Below, in pieces: positions 18,161-27,334 of a stretch of DNA of 64,000 nt; positions within the stretch are counted from its first letter, which is position 1, and the number at the start of each line of letters is the position of its first letter. The stretch is taken from positions 728,892 through 792,891 of the forward strand of contig NZ_CAJYVQ010000008.1 in NCBI RefSeq assembly GCF_913778665.1, in the 5' to 3' direction. The notes under the pieces were generated by a model. The model was not told the DNA's origin. It searched no databases and saw only the letters and a list, made by a program, of their open reading frames with translations. The position numbers were made by a program, and so were the translations under genes. The DNA is from an uncultured Stenotrophomonas sp. Its GTDB lineage: Bacteria; Pseudomonadota; Gammaproteobacteria; Xanthomonadales; Xanthomonadaceae.

Positions 18161-19024
18161 GTGCCCGTTGTGAACAGTTCTCCCCGCCGTCCCCATGCCA
18201 GCCAGGTCCAGAAGGGACTGACGCCGCATGCCCGGATCCGCAACGTGATCGCGGTCGGCTCGGGCAAGGGCGGCGTCGGCAAATCGACCACGGCAGTCAA
18301 CCTGGCGGTGGCACTGCAGCAGCTCGGCGCACGCGTCGGCGTGCTCGATGCGGACATCTATGGCCCCAGCGTGCCGGCCATGCTGGGCCTGTCCGGTCGC
18401 CCGGAAAGCCCGGACAACAAGAGCATCGAGCCGCTGCGCGCGTTCGGGGTGGACACCATGTCGATCGGCTATCTGATCGAAGAGGACACGCCGATGATCT
18501 GGCGCGGGCCGATGGCCACCTCGGCGATGACCCAGCTGTTCAACGACACGCTGTGGGATGACCTGGATTTCCTGCTGATCGACCTGCCGCCGGGCACCGG
18601 CGACATCCAGCTGACCCTGACCCAGAAGATCCCGCTGGCCGGCGCGGTGATCGTCACCACGCCGCAGGACATCGCCACGCTGGATGCGAAGAAGGCGCTG
18701 AAGATGTTCGAGAAGGTCGAGGTGCCGGTGCTGGGCATCGTCGAGAACATGGCTGTGCATACCTGCAGCAATTGCGGGCACGTCGAGCACCTGTTCGGCG
18801 AGGGCGGTGGCGAGCGCATGGCCGCGCAGTACGGCGTGCCGCTGCTGGGGTCGCTGCCGCTGCAGATCGGCATCCGCGAGCAGGGCGATGCCGGCACCCC
18901 GATCACCGTGGCGCAGCCCGATTCGGTGCCGGCGCAGGCCTACCGCCATGCCGCGCAGCGCCTGATCGAGGAAGTAGGCAAGCGCCCGCGGGCGTCGATC
19001 CCGATCCTGTCGTCGCTGCTCTGA
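18161..19024 (+). CDS. apbC: Mrp/ApbC-type iron-sulfur cluster carrier ATPase
   Basis: A 287-residue cytoplasmic P-loop protein of the MinD/Mrp/NBP35 group that binds and passes on Fe-S clusters. It has the deviant Walker A GSGKGGVGKST (Lys41), Walker B region LLIDLPPGTGD, and the CxxC pair Cys202/Cys205 that bridges a cluster between subunits. Classical Mrp proteins of enterobacteria have an extra N-terminal MIP18 (DUF59) domain, which is absent here. No ATG is available; GTG 18161 and GTG 18170 are both possible starts. It is transcribed away from the TonB receptor genes and seems functionally unrelated to them. Confidence 0.9.
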   Translation: MPVVNSSPRRPHASQVQKGLTPHARIRNVIAVGSGKGGVGKSTTAVNLAVALQQLGARVGVLDADIYGPSVPAMLGLSGRPESPDNKSIEPLRAFGVDTMSIGYLIEEDTPMIWRGPMATSAMTQLFNDTLWDDLDFLLIDLPPGTGDIQLTLTQKIPLAGAVIVTTPQDIATLDAKKALKMFEKVEVPVLGIVENMAVHTCSNCGHVEHLFGEGGGERMAAQYGVPLLGSLPLQIGIREQGDAGTPITVAQPDSVPAQAYRHAAQRLIEEVGKRPRASIPILSSLL

Positions 19025-19035
19025 GGGGGGCCGTA

Positions 19036-19069
19036 AAACAAAAAAAGCCGCCGGCGCGAGGCCGGCGGC
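19036..19069 (-). terminator. Rho-independent terminator of the second Oar-like receptor
   Basis: The stem GCCGCCGGC/GCCGGCGGC (19047-19069) is followed on the minus strand by TTTTTTTGTTTTAC. It sits between the convergent apbC and receptor genes, and the T-run shows that it serves the receptor. Confidence 0.88.
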
Positions 19070-19099
19070 AATCTGGAACGTTCCTGGAGAGGAAGCTGC

Positions 19100-22072
19100 T
19101 TACCAGTCGTACTGGACCTGGAAGCGGACGTAGCGCGGCGTGGTGTAGTACTTGCCCACGCCCACGTTGTTGTAGGTACGGTCGTAATCTTCGTCGCGCG
19201 TCACTTCATAGACCTGCAACGGCTTGATGCTGTTGAAGGCGTTGAGCACCGATGCCTGGATGCTCAGGCCCGACAGCCAGTTCGGACGGTAGGTCAGGCT
19301 CGGGCTGACGTTCAGCGTCCACGGCGTGCGGCCGGAAGTGCCTTGCGGCGACACCTCGCCATTGCAGTAATGGAAGGCTGCACCGTAGCCGTACTCGGTG
19401 TCGAACGTGCCGGAACCACCACCGAAGCAGCTGATCGGGGAGCCGGATTGCGCCTGGATGTTCAAGCCCAGCTGCCATTCCGGGGTAAAGTCGTACGAGC
19501 CGAACAGCTTGATCGAATGACGGTGGTCATTGAACAGGTAGCCATCGGCGCCGTACATGATTTCGGCGAAGTCGAAGTCCGACGTGGTGCCGGTATCGTC
19601 CTGGCCATTGGCGCTCTTGACCAGGCCCTCGTAGTTGCCATCGAGCTTGGACCAGGTGTAGGACAGGCTTGCGTACCACCGATCGGTGCGCTTGTCCGCG
19701 CTCAGCGTCAATGCCTTGTACGCGCGCTTGGCCTTCGGCCCGAGCACGTTGCCCGGCACGTGGATGTCTTCCGGGGTGCCGTCGCCGTTGACGTCCAGCG
19801 AAATGTTCAGGTCCTGTCCCGGATTGAACAGATAGCAGCCTGGCAGACTGCCCGGAACGCTCCATTCGCTGTCCCAGCTCGAGACGTCGTAACCGGCGGC
19901 CACGGCGGCGTTGTAGATGGCGCGGGAATCGCAGGTATCGTCGATGACGTTGTGGATCTTGCGGTAGGTGGCCTTGATGCCGACCGTCCAGTCGTTGAAG
20001 AAGTCGTTGGCGCTGGACAGCTGGTACTGGTAGCCAAGGATGGCTTCATCCTGCGTGTACGGCTTCAGGCCGCGGCTGGCGACTGCCTTGGGGTCAGGCG
20101 TGGAGCCGTTCTCGCCGTTGTAGACCTGGCTGTCGTAGGGCGTGCTGGCGACATTCGGCTTGCCCGATACCGGGTCATAGGAGCCCAGATAGTCGTAGTA
20201 GTCGACCGTGTAGTAGGACGGACTGGCGGCGCGCAGGGAAACGTTGGCGGCGACCGGCAGCGAGTACCGGCCCAGCGAGCCGAATAGCTTGCTGCGGCCA
20301 TCGCCGGTGACATCCCACGAGAAGCCGAGGCGCGGCTGCCAGATGTCGTCCTGCTTGACGAAGCTCACGCCATCGGTGTTCTTGTTGTTGAACGAATCAT
20401 TGCGGATGCCCAGGTAGAGCATGAAGTTGTCGGTGATCTGCCAGTTGTCCTGCAGGTACCAGGACTTCTGATCGATGCTGACACTGCCGCCGGTGCGGTA
20501 GTTGATCCGGTACGCGTCCGGGCGGGCGCGGGTCGGGCGGATGACCCAGTAGGCGCCTGAGGAGTAAGCCGTACCCTGGGTGGACTTCCATTCTTCATCG
20601 CTGTAGCCGAACGCAAGCCGATGGTCGCCCAGCTGCCATTCGAAGTCCAGCTTGCCGCCCTTGCGCTCGTTCTTGCCCCCCAGCATGTCGACTGACGAGG
20701 CGACCGAGCAACCGATCGGGTTGCCGTTGTAGACGACATAGGGGCAGGCGCCGTCCGGGGAGTGGACATTACCGTCGTAGTAACTCATAACGCCATTGCG
20801 GTCCACGGTGAATTCAGACGCCTTGTTGCGCATCTGGCCGTACTGCAGCGAGGCGGTCAGGTTATCGGTGAGGTAGCTGGTCCACTTGAAGATGTCGGTC
20901 TGGCCGCCGCGCTTGCCGATCAACTGACCCTTGTAGCCGGTCCGGTTCGAGCGTTCCGCAGCGACGTCATAGACGTTGTTGTAGTAGTCGTAGGTATACC
21001 GGTTGCCGTTGTCGAACCCGGTGTACTCCAGGTGATTGTTCTCGTTGAGGTACCAGTCGACCTTCAACAGCCAGTAGGGCGTCTTGACCTGATAGTCGTA
21101 TGAGGTGCTGCCAGTAGCAGCATCGGTGTACTCGGAGCGCCCGCCGTAGACCGAACTCTTCGAGTTGCTGAACTGGCCCATGGCGAACACGAACAGCTTG
21201 TCCTCGATCAGCGGACCGCCGACCCAGGCCGAGTAGACGTTGGAAGAACTGTCCGACTGGCTGTAGTCGCGGAAAATCTCGCCGTCATTGCGATGCGAGT
21301 TCGGGATGTGATCACGCCCCCACGACGGCGCGCCCGTCCACGAGAAGCCCCCCTTCCATTCGTTGGTGCCGCGCTTGACGTTGACGCTGGTCACACCACC
21401 AGTGGAGAAGCCGTACTTCGCGCCATAACCACCGGTCTGCACGTCCAACTGATCGATCGCCTGGTAGGGGATCTCCGAGAAGGACAGGCTGTCGTAGAGA
21501 TTGGTGACGTTGAAGCCGTTGACGTAGTAGCTGTTCTCCGCCGCCGACGCGCCACCGAACGATGCTGGGCCGAAGTAGCCGCTGGAGGAGACGGTGCCGG
21601 GCGTCAACAGAGAGACGCTGGTCACGTCGCGTCCGACCGGCAGCGAGTTGAGCTGCTCGGCGGTGAAGGTGGTGCGCGTTTCAACGCTGCTCAGGTCGAT
21701 GGGTGCGACGCCGGTCGCGCGGACGTTGACCGTATCCAGCGACGTAGCACTGCCAGCGGCAAAGGTGGCCGTCGCGGTCTGGCCGGCGACGACGTTGACG
21801 CGGGTGCTGCCTACCTGGTTGCCGCCGCTGTAGCTGATGACCTCGTAGGTACCGGTCGGCAGCTGCGAAAGGCGGAATCTACCATCGCTGCCAACAGTGG
21901 CTTCGCGCGTCGCACCGGAGGCCAGGCTCTTGACTTGGATCTTGTCGGCGGACGAAGCCGTACCGACGATATCGCCGGAGGTGCTCTGGGCGTAGCTGGC
22001 GCCGGCGAGGGCTCCCAGCACCATGGCCAGAGCGGTGCGCTTCAGGGCGCGTCCATTGAAATTCAGATTCAT
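19100..22072 (-). CDS. TonB-dependent receptor, Oar-like, with carboxypeptidase-regulatory N-terminal domain (4)
   Basis: A 990-residue outer-membrane receptor. A signal peptide ending at SYAQ is followed by a carboxypeptidase-regulatory-like domain (about residues 27-115, containing GRFRLSQLPTGTYEV), a plug (about 120-240, with AENSYYVNGFNVTNLY and YGAKYGFSTGGV) and a barrel ending in QYDW. Layout and signatures match the receptor at 8495-11581, so the two belong to one subfamily. AGGA lies about six bases before the ATG. Substrate unknown; members of this group in xanthomonads are numerous and only a few have known ligands. Confidence 0.92.
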   Translation of the reverse strand: MNLNFNGRALKRTALAMVLGALAGASYAQSTSGDIVGTASSADKIQVKSLASGATREATVGSDGRFRLSQLPTGTYEVISYSGGNQVGSTRVNVVAGQTATATFAAGSATSLDTVNVRATGVAPIDLSSVETRTTFTAEQLNSLPVGRDVTSVSLLTPGTVSSSGYFGPASFGGASAAENSYYVNGFNVTNLYDSLSFSEIPYQAIDQLDVQTGGYGAKYGFSTGGVTSVNVKRGTNEWKGGFSWTGAPSWGRDHIPNSHRNDGEIFRDYSQSDSSSNVYSAWVGGPLIEDKLFVFAMGQFSNSKSSVYGGRSEYTDAATGSTSYDYQVKTPYWLLKVDWYLNENNHLEYTGFDNGNRYTYDYYNNVYDVAAERSNRTGYKGQLIGKRGGQTDIFKWTSYLTDNLTASLQYGQMRNKASEFTVDRNGVMSYYDGNVHSPDGACPYVVYNGNPIGCSVASSVDMLGGKNERKGGKLDFEWQLGDHRLAFGYSDEEWKSTQGTAYSSGAYWVIRPTRARPDAYRINYRTGGSVSIDQKSWYLQDNWQITDNFMLYLGIRNDSFNNKNTDGVSFVKQDDIWQPRLGFSWDVTGDGRSKLFGSLGRYSLPVAANVSLRAASPSYYTVDYYDYLGSYDPVSGKPNVASTPYDSQVYNGENGSTPDPKAVASRGLKPYTQDEAILGYQYQLSSANDFFNDWTVGIKATYRKIHNVIDDTCDSRAIYNAAVAAGYDVSSWDSEWSVPGSLPGCYLFNPGQDLNISLDVNGDGTPEDIHVPGNVLGPKAKRAYKALTLSADKRTDRWYASLSYTWSKLDGNYEGLVKSANGQDDTGTTSDFDFAEIMYGADGYLFNDHRHSIKLFGSYDFTPEWQLGLNIQAQSGSPISCFGGGSGTFDTEYGYGAAFHYCNGEVSPQGTSGRTPWTLNVSPSLTYRPNWLSGLSIQASVLNAFNSIKPLQVYEVTRDEDYDRTYNNVGVGKYYTTPRYVRFQVQYDW

Positions 22073-22494
22073 CGTGTTCCTTTGCGGTTGCAGAGGGGTA
22101 GCGGTACGTTTTTCAAGACGGCCTGAACGGATTGTTCAGGATGAATGAAACCGTAACGATGAACTTTTTCTCGTGCAACGTTCACCTGGCGCTCATACGC
22201 CGGGATCTGCTTCCCGCGGCTTGCAGATGATTGAAAAAAAAGGGAAAAATTTTTTATGTCGATGTATGTCGCGGTAGGCGTGATGATTGAAATCGACATA
22301 ATGCTGTGATAAGTGATTCGTTTTAACTTTCCTGGTCTCATTTGTTACCTGGCCTTTCTGTCCCGCCGTTGCGTTGGCGACGCGCCCCTCGGCTCCCCGG
22401 GCGAAAGGGAGAAACATGGCCGGCACAGTCGGCCCGCCTGTAGAATCGCCGCCTCGGGCGCAGCCCGGTTCCCCCTCGTTCAACAGGACAGAGC
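22073..22494. other. AT-rich divergent control region with a 7-bp perfect hairpin
   Basis: This gap of about 420 bases separates the receptor gene (minus) from dcd (plus). It holds A/T tracts (22229-22258), a GTTACGG box on the minus strand, and a perfect inverted repeat CCTGAAC-N5-GTTCAGG at 22122-22140, about 50 bases upstream of the receptor start. The hairpin could be an operator or a leader structure. No gene is seen. Confidence 0.5.
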
Positions 22495-23067
22495 ATGAGC
22501 ATCAAGAGTGACCGTTGGATCCGCCGCATGTCCGAGCAGCACGGCATGATCGAGCCGTTCGAGGCAGGGCAGGTCAAGCAGGCCAACGGTGAGCGCATCG
22601 TCAGCTATGGCACGTCCAGCTATGGCTACGACGTGCGCTGCTCGCGCGAATTCAAGGTGTTCACCAACATCAACTCGACCATCGTCGATCCCAAGCATTT
22701 CGACCCGGGCAGCTTCGTGGATATCGTCGGCGACGAGTGCATCATTCCGCCGAACAGCTTCGCGCTGGCGCGTACCGTCGAGTACTTCCGCATTCCGCGC
22801 GACACCCTGGTGGTGTGCCTGGGCAAGAGCACCTACGCGCGCTGCGGCATCATCGTCAACGTGACGCCGCTGGAGCCGGAATGGGAAGGCCACGTCACCC
22901 TGGAATTCAGCAACACCACGCCGCTGCCGGCGCGGATCTACGCCAACGAAGGCGTAGCGCAGATGCTGTTCTTCCAGGCGGCGGCCGATGACATCTGCGA
23001 GACCTCGTACCGCGACCGCGGCGGCAAGTACCAAGGCCAGACCGGCGTGACCCTGCCGCGGACCTGA
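22495..23067 (+). CDS. dcd: dCTP deaminase
   Basis: A 190-residue cytoplasmic enzyme that converts dCTP to dUTP, supplying dUMP for thymidylate synthesis. The family signature runs through [20 protein letters not shown], and the catalytic glutamate is Glu137 in the TLEFSNTT motif. Conserved residues for nucleotide binding ([18 protein letters not shown] at the end) are present, and the length matches the usual 188-193. ATG 22495 has AGGA about nine bases upstream. It stands alone, with a hairpin terminator after it. Confidence 0.96.
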   Translation: MSIKSDRWIRRMSEQHGMIEPFEAGQVKQANGERIVSYGTSSYGYDVRCSREFKVFTNINSTIVDPKHFDPGSFVDIVGDECIIPPNSFALARTVEYFRIPRDTLVVCLGKSTYARCGIIVNVTPLEPEWEGHVTLEFSNTTPLPARIYANEGVAQMLFFQAAADDICETSYRDRGGKYQGQTGVTLPRT

Positions 23068-23088
23068 TCGCCCGCGTCATCGCATGAC

Positions 23089-23112
23089 AAAAACGCCGGG
23101 CATGGCCCGGCG
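23089..23112 (-). terminator. Terminator between dcd and the small membrane protein gene
   Basis: The stem CGCCGGG/CCCGGCG (23094-23112) has five T on the minus-strand side and a weaker T-rich tail on the plus side. It may serve both converging transcripts. Confidence 0.7.
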
Positions 23113-23117
23113 CTTCC

Positions 23118-23285
23118 TTATTTGCCGCGGCCGAACAGCATTGCGATGCCGACACCCACCAGTGCCACCGGCCACCAGGTCAGCAGCAGCTTGGACAGGT
23201 TCAGGTGCGTCCAGCCGAGGTTGCTGGCGAGCATGAACAGGCCGATGAGGATCAGCAGGATGGCGGCAACGAGGTTGAATCGCAT
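23118..23285 (-). CDS. Small two-helix membrane protein, LiaI/LiaF-like N-terminal region (55 aa)
   Basis: A short reading frame encodes 55 residues beginning MRFNLVAAILLILIG and ending MLFGRGK. It has two hydrophobic helices separated by a short loop with NLGWTHLNLSKL, the pattern of the LiaF/DUF5668 transmembrane domain (helix, loop with a W, then a WWPV helix). Its function is unknown; related domains occur in envelope-stress proteins. It starts 15 bases after the HIT gene stop on the same strand and precedes a terminator, so it is the last gene of a three-gene operon. Confidence 0.8.
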   Translation of the reverse strand: MRFNLVAAILLILIGLFMLASNLGWTHLNLSKLLLTWWPVALVGVGIAMLFGRGK

Positions 23286-23300
23286 CGGGTCGGCGAAGGC

Positions 23301-23723
23301 TCAGGAGTGGGCTGGATATCCTAGCCGTTCCTTCCAGTAGGCGACATGCTGGTCCAGCGCCGCCGGCTCGTAGCGGTGCGCCGGGCCGCTGCCCCAGACC
23401 GGCCCGGGCCAGGCCGGGTCGCCGTCGTGGCGTCCGATCACGTGGAAGTGCAGCTGGCGCACGATGTTGCCCAGCGCGCCGATGTTGATCTTCTCCACTC
23501 CATCAGAGCCCTTCAGGGCCTTGCAGGCGCGGTTGAGCTCGGTGCGCAGCTTGTCCTGCTGCTCGCCGTCCAGCTCGATCCACTCGGTGACCCCGGCCAG
23601 GCGCGGCACCAGCACCAGCCAAGGGAATCGTTCGTCGTTCATCAGCCGCACTTGCGACAACGGTCCTTCCGCCACCAGCACGCTATCGGTGGCCAGGCGT
23701 GAATCGAGTTCGAAATCGCTCAT
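23301..23723 (-). CDS. HIT-family nucleotide hydrolase/transferase
   Basis: A 140-residue histidine-triad-fold protein. The motif reads QLHFHVIGR instead of the canonical HxHxHxx: the first His is Gln, as in many proteobacterial HIT proteins of this branch, while the two key histidines are retained. The N-terminal LMNDERFPWLVLVPR segment fits the nucleotide-binding strand. Probable role: hydrolysis of a nucleotide monophosphate conjugate; the substrate is not known. Its ATG overlaps the stop of the dienelactone hydrolase gene (ATGA), so the two are translationally coupled. Confidence 0.9.
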   Translation of the reverse strand: MSDFELDSRLATDSVLVAEGPLSQVRLMNDERFPWLVLVPRLAGVTEWIELDGEQQDKLRTELNRACKALKGSDGVEKINIGALGNIVRQLHFHVIGRHDGDPAWPGPVWGSGPAHRYEPAALDQHVAYWKERLGYPAHS

Positions 23724-24391
23724 CCAAGATGCTCCGAGAAGAAGTCCAGGGTGCGTTGCAGCGCCAGGGCGGCGCTGTCTGGATCATACGCATGTCCGAC
23801 CTCCCGGTTGAAGGCGTGGTCGGCCGGATAGACGAAGGTGGCCATCTGCGGCAGCTTCTCGCGGTGGGCCTGCACCGCCTCTGGCGGGATGCTCTTGTCC
23901 TGGGCGCCGAAGTGGAAGATTACCGGTGCCTTCGGCGCCTCATCGAGGAACTGCACATCGCGCGCGCCGTAGTAGCTGGCCGAGGGCAGGCCCAGCCGCA
24001 GCGCGGACAGCATCGCCACGGTGCCGCCCCAGCAGTAGCCGACGGTGCCGACCTTGCCGTACGGCGCCAGGCGCGTCGCCGCCGCGCGGACCACTTCCAG
24101 CGCGCGATCCATGCCCAGTGCGCCGACCCGCTCCAGCCCCTGTTTCACGCCATCGGCATCGTAGGGCAGGGCATCCGGGGCGGCCTCGAGCCCGTCGACC
24201 AGGTCGAAGAACGACGGCGCCAGCACGGCATAGCCTTCGGCAGCGAAGCGCTCGGCCACGCTACGGATATGTGGATTGGCGCCGAAGATCTCCTGGATGA
24301 CCACCAGCCCGCCACGCGGGGTGCCTTCGGGGAGTGCCTGCCAGGCCCGTACCGCGCCGTGGTGCGTATCCAGGGTGATCCACTCATTCAT
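23720..24391 (-). CDS. Dienelactone hydrolase family protein
   Basis: A 223-residue cytoplasmic alpha/beta hydrolase. The catalytic triad is visible: Cys120 in GYCWGG, Asp165 in GAQD and His192 in PADHAF. The oxyanion region QEIFGANPHI is also typical. Classical members open dienelactones in chloroaromatic degradation, but this housekeeping form, with no aromatic-degradation neighbours, may hydrolyse other lactones or esters. It is the first gene of the operon with the HIT and small membrane protein genes. Confidence 0.9.
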   Translation of the reverse strand: MNEWITLDTHHGAVRAWQALPEGTPRGGLVVIQEIFGANPHIRSVAERFAAEGYAVLAPSFFDLVDGLEAAPDALPYDADGVKQGLERVGALGMDRALEVVRAAATRLAPYGKVGTVGYCWGGTVAMLSALRLGLPSASYYGARDVQFLDEAPKAPVIFHFGAQDKSIPPEAVQAHREKLPQMATFVYPADHAFNREVGHAYDPDSAALALQRTLDFFSEHLG

Positions 24392-24622
24392 CTGGGCTGC
24401 CTCGTGTCGGAAGTTGTAGCGGGATTATCCGGCGCGAACCAGTGTGCGTCATGTCGCCGGATGTGCCGGATCGGGTGAGCTGCAGGCTGGCGACTCCATC
24501 GATCCTGTCCCGGGAGCTGTTGGACACCAACGGATTCTGGTGGTTAGATCGAATGGCACCACTGCGGCTCATCGTAGTTGGCGCCGCACGTGCGTTTTTT
24601 CGTCAAATTAATGGAGTGATTG

Positions 24623-24925
24623 ATGAAGAGCATGATTGTGATGGCAATTGCGGGACTTTCGCTTCTCGTCGCGGCCGGGTCTGCCAAGGCTGCAGATCCC
24701 TATCCCAGATGCACTGCGTGCTCGCGGGTCTGGGCCGAGTGCGTTGCGAACAATGGCGCTGATCACCCGATCTGCCAGCATAAGCAGCTGGTGTGCGACC
24801 AGATCTGTGCATGGGAGATTCCGGTCGTGGGTGCTCCGTACGCGCTCGACAAAGCCGGAGCAGATGTTGAGCCGAACCGTTTGGAGCTCGCGCTGAGCCC
24901 GGCCAAGCGGTTGTCCAGGTCCTGA
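24623..24925 (+). CDS. Small exported cysteine-rich protein of unknown function
   Basis: A 100-residue protein that I do not recognise. A clear signal peptide ([20 protein letters not shown], cleavage after AKA) is followed by a mature part of about 75 residues with six cysteines packed between residues 29 and 63 (CTAC, then single Cys, then C-x6-C-x3-C). That spacing suggests two or three disulfides or a metal site. ATG 24623 has GGAG six bases upstream; a TTG just before it is less likely. GC content is a little lower than its neighbours. It is flanked by unrelated genes and appears monocistronic, with a small G+C hairpin (24932-24951) just after it. Confidence 0.7.
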   Translation: MKSMIVMAIAGLSLLVAAGSAKAADPYPRCTACSRVWAECVANNGADHPICQHKQLVCDQICAWEIPVVGAPYALDKAGADVEPNRLELALSPAKRLSRS

Positions 24926-25142
24926 GGTTCCAGGGGCCGGAGACGGCCCCTTCCCCAGGAGGGGATCAACACGTGGCCTGGGCGCTGGTTGGTGCGCCGG
25001 CACGTGTAGGGCTGTCGGCGCACAGGCTGGCCATTCAGAGCGAGGCCACCAACCCCGGTATACTGGCGCCCTTTCAGGCCCCGGCCCCCAGGATCCCCTG
25101 CCATGCCGGCAGGGGCCCAGGCCCCCAGAGTCCCGCGATTCC

Positions 25143-26504
25143 ATGTCCCAGCTGAACCCCAAAGTCGGCTTCGTCAGCCTTGGCTGCCCGAAGGCCCTTG
25201 TCGATTCCGAGCGCATCCTCACCCAGCTCCGCTCCGAGGGCTACGACATCGTGCCGTCCTACGACTCGGCCGATGTAGTGGTGGTCAACACCTGTGGTTT
25301 CATCGATTCGGCGGTGACCGAGTCGCTGGATGCGATTGGCGAGGCGATGAACCAGAACGGCAAGGTCATCGTCACCGGCTGCCTGGGCAAGCGCCCGGAG
25401 CAGATCCGCGAGGCGTACCCGAACGTGCTGGCGGTGTCCGGCCCGCAGGACTACCAGAGCGTGATGGAGGCGGTGCACGAAGCACTACCGCCCAAGCACG
25501 ATCCGTTCGTGGACCTGGTGCCTGACTACGGCATCAAGCTGACCCCGCGCCACTACGCGTACCTGAAGATTTCCGAAGGCTGCAACCACAAGTGCAGCTT
25601 CTGCATCATTCCGTCGATGCGCGGCAAGCTGGTGTCTCGCCCGGTCGATGAGGTGCTGCGTGAAGCCGAGCGCCTGGTGCGTGGTGGTGTACGTGAGCTG
25701 CTGGTGGTGTCGCAGGACACCTCGGCCTACGGCGTGGACGTGAAGTACGCCGAGAAGATGTGGCGCAACAAGGCCTACCAGACCCGCCTGAAGGCGCTGT
25801 GCGAAGGCCTGTCCGAGCTCGATGCCTGGGTGCGCATGCACTACGTCTACCCGTACCCGCATGTGGACGAGGTAGTGCCGCTGATGGCGGAGAACCGCAT
25901 CCTGCCGTACCTGGACATTCCGTTCCAGCACGCCAGCCCGCGCATCCTGCGCTTGATGAAGCGCCCCGGCGCGGTCGAGAAGACCCTGGAGCGCGTGCAG
26001 AACTGGCGCCGCATCGCGCCGGACATCACCGTGCGTTCGACCTTCATCGTCGGCTTCCCGGGAGAGACCGAGGCCGAGTTCGAAGAACTGCTGTCGTTCC
26101 TGGACGAGGCGCAGCTGGATCGCGTGGGCGCGTTCGCCTATTCGCCAGTCGAGGGTGCCACCGCCAACGACCTGCCCGATGCAGTGCCGGAAGAAGTGAA
26201 GCAGGAGCGCCTGGCCCGCTTCATGGAGAAGCAGGCGCAGATTTCCGCCGCGCGCCTGGAAGCCAAGATCGGCACCGTGCAGCAGTGCCTGGTCGATGCC
26301 ATCGAGGGTGACATCGCGGTGGCACGTTCCAAGGCCGATGCGCCGGAGATCGACGGCCTGGTGCACATCCAGAACGCCGACCAGGTGCCTTTGCGCGTGG
26401 GCGAGTTCGTCGATGTGGAAATCACCGAGAGCGACGAGCACGATCTGTACGGTGATGCGCTGGCGGCTGCGGGCCGCCCGGCGTTCGATCTCAAGGTGCT
26501 GTGA
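25143..26504 (+). CDS. rimO: Ribosomal protein S12 methylthiotransferase
   Basis: A 453-residue radical-SAM enzyme that adds a methylthio group to the conserved Asp of ribosomal protein S12. The N-terminal methylthiotransferase domain has Cys15, Cys51 and Cys80 for one 4Fe-4S cluster. The radical-SAM motif CNHKCSFC gives Cys147, Cys151 and Cys154 for the second. A TRAM domain forms the C-terminus (about residues 375-445). S12 specificity rather than tRNA (MiaB) is inferred from the [12 protein letters not shown] start and the [10 protein letters not shown] segment. Its stop overlaps the following gene by four bases. Confidence 0.96.
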   Translation: MSQLNPKVGFVSLGCPKALVDSERILTQLRSEGYDIVPSYDSADVVVVNTCGFIDSAVTESLDAIGEAMNQNGKVIVTGCLGKRPEQIREAYPNVLAVSGPQDYQSVMEAVHEALPPKHDPFVDLVPDYGIKLTPRHYAYLKISEGCNHKCSFCIIPSMRGKLVSRPVDEVLREAERLVRGGVRELLVVSQDTSAYGVDVKYAEKMWRNKAYQTRLKALCEGLSELDAWVRMHYVYPYPHVDEVVPLMAENRILPYLDIPFQHASPRILRLMKRPGAVEKTLERVQNWRRIAPDITVRSTFIVGFPGETEAEFEELLSFLDEAQLDRVGAFAYSPVEGATANDLPDAVPEEVKQERLARFMEKQAQISAARLEAKIGTVQQCLVDAIEGDIAVARSKADAPEIDGLVHIQNADQVPLRVGEFVDVEITESDEHDLYGDALAAAGRPAFDLKVL

Positions 26505-27334
26505 TCGCAACGGCCGCCGCCGGTGACAGCGGCGGTCCGCGGCGCTTCGTGCCGCCGCCACGCGCGGCGGTCGATCCACGGGTGTTCGCGCACCCGCTGT
26601 TCGCCGGCCTGCAGGACTTCCGTGACCTGTTGGACGGTGCGGCATGGCCGTCCATTGCTGCGCTCGACACGCGGCTCGCGCTGCACGGCAAGTGCTTGGT
26701 CGAACAGGACGCCGCGCTGCTGGCCGACGGTCTGCATTACGAAGCACGCATCGCGCAGGGGCGTATCGCCACCCGCGCCGACAATTGGCATGACCTGTTC
26801 AATGCCCTGGTGTGGGCGCGGCATCCACGGTTGAAACGGGCGCTCAACGTGCAGCAGTGCCTGCATATCGATGCCATGCCGCCCGGCCAGCGCAATCGCG
26901 CACAGGCGGCGCTGACCCAGTTCGATGAAACCGGCGTCATCGTGTGTGTGCGCGATGAAGCGGTGCTGGCAGCATGGGATGCGCACGCGTGGCCAGCGCT
27001 GTTTGAACCCCCGCATTGGCGAAGCGGTGCCGTGGCCATCGCGGCGGTGTTCGGTCATGCGCTGATGGAGCAGGCGCTGCTGCCCGGTCGTCTGCTGGTC
27101 GGCAAGTGCGTGGTGGTGCCGGGCGATGATGAAGATGCCTGTATCGCCGGGGTCGTTGCCGCCATCAGCGAGGGCCGGGCGCTGACCGATCCGTTGCAGC
27201 TGCGACCGCTGCCGCTGGCGGGTATTCCGGGCTGGCATGAACGTCAGGATGCCAGCTTCTACGCCAACACCGACTACTTCCGCCCGCTGCGTGCCGGGCG
27301 CAAGTACCCGCCACCGCTGCCCGTGGCCCTGTAG
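26501..27334 (+). CDS. DUF3025 domain-containing protein
   Basis: A 277-residue cytoplasmic protein of the DUF3025 family, whose function is unknown. It has the family signatures [15 protein letters not shown] (about residues 94-108) and [18 protein letters not shown], which contain conserved His, Asp and Arg residues. GTG 26501 overlaps the rimO stop (GTGA), so the gene is probably translated together with rimO; this pairing suggests, but does not prove, a link with translation. The TAG stop falls in the GTAG head of a REP element. Confidence 0.88.
   Translation: MIATAAAGDSGGPRRFVPPPRAAVDPRVFAHPLFAGLQDFRDLLDGAAWPSIAALDTRLALHGKCLVEQDAALLADGLHYEARIAQGRIATRADNWHDLFNALVWARHPRLKRALNVQQCLHIDAMPPGQRNRAQAALTQFDETGVIVCVRDEAVLAAWDAHAWPALFEPPHWRSGAVAIAAVFGHALMEQALLPGRLLVGKCVVVPGDDEDACIAGVVAAISEGRALTDPLQLRPLPLAGIPGWHERQDASFYANTDYFRPLRAGRKYPPPLPVAL

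Noticed and set aside
23301..23723. HIT protein with Gln in place of the first triad His, as a possible dead enzyme
   Set aside because: QLHxHV is a usual variant in this proteobacterial branch, and the two essential His are kept.
24926..24955. Small hairpin after the secreted protein gene as a terminator
   Set aside because: The stem (24932-24951) is sound but no T-run follows on the plus strand, so I only mention it.
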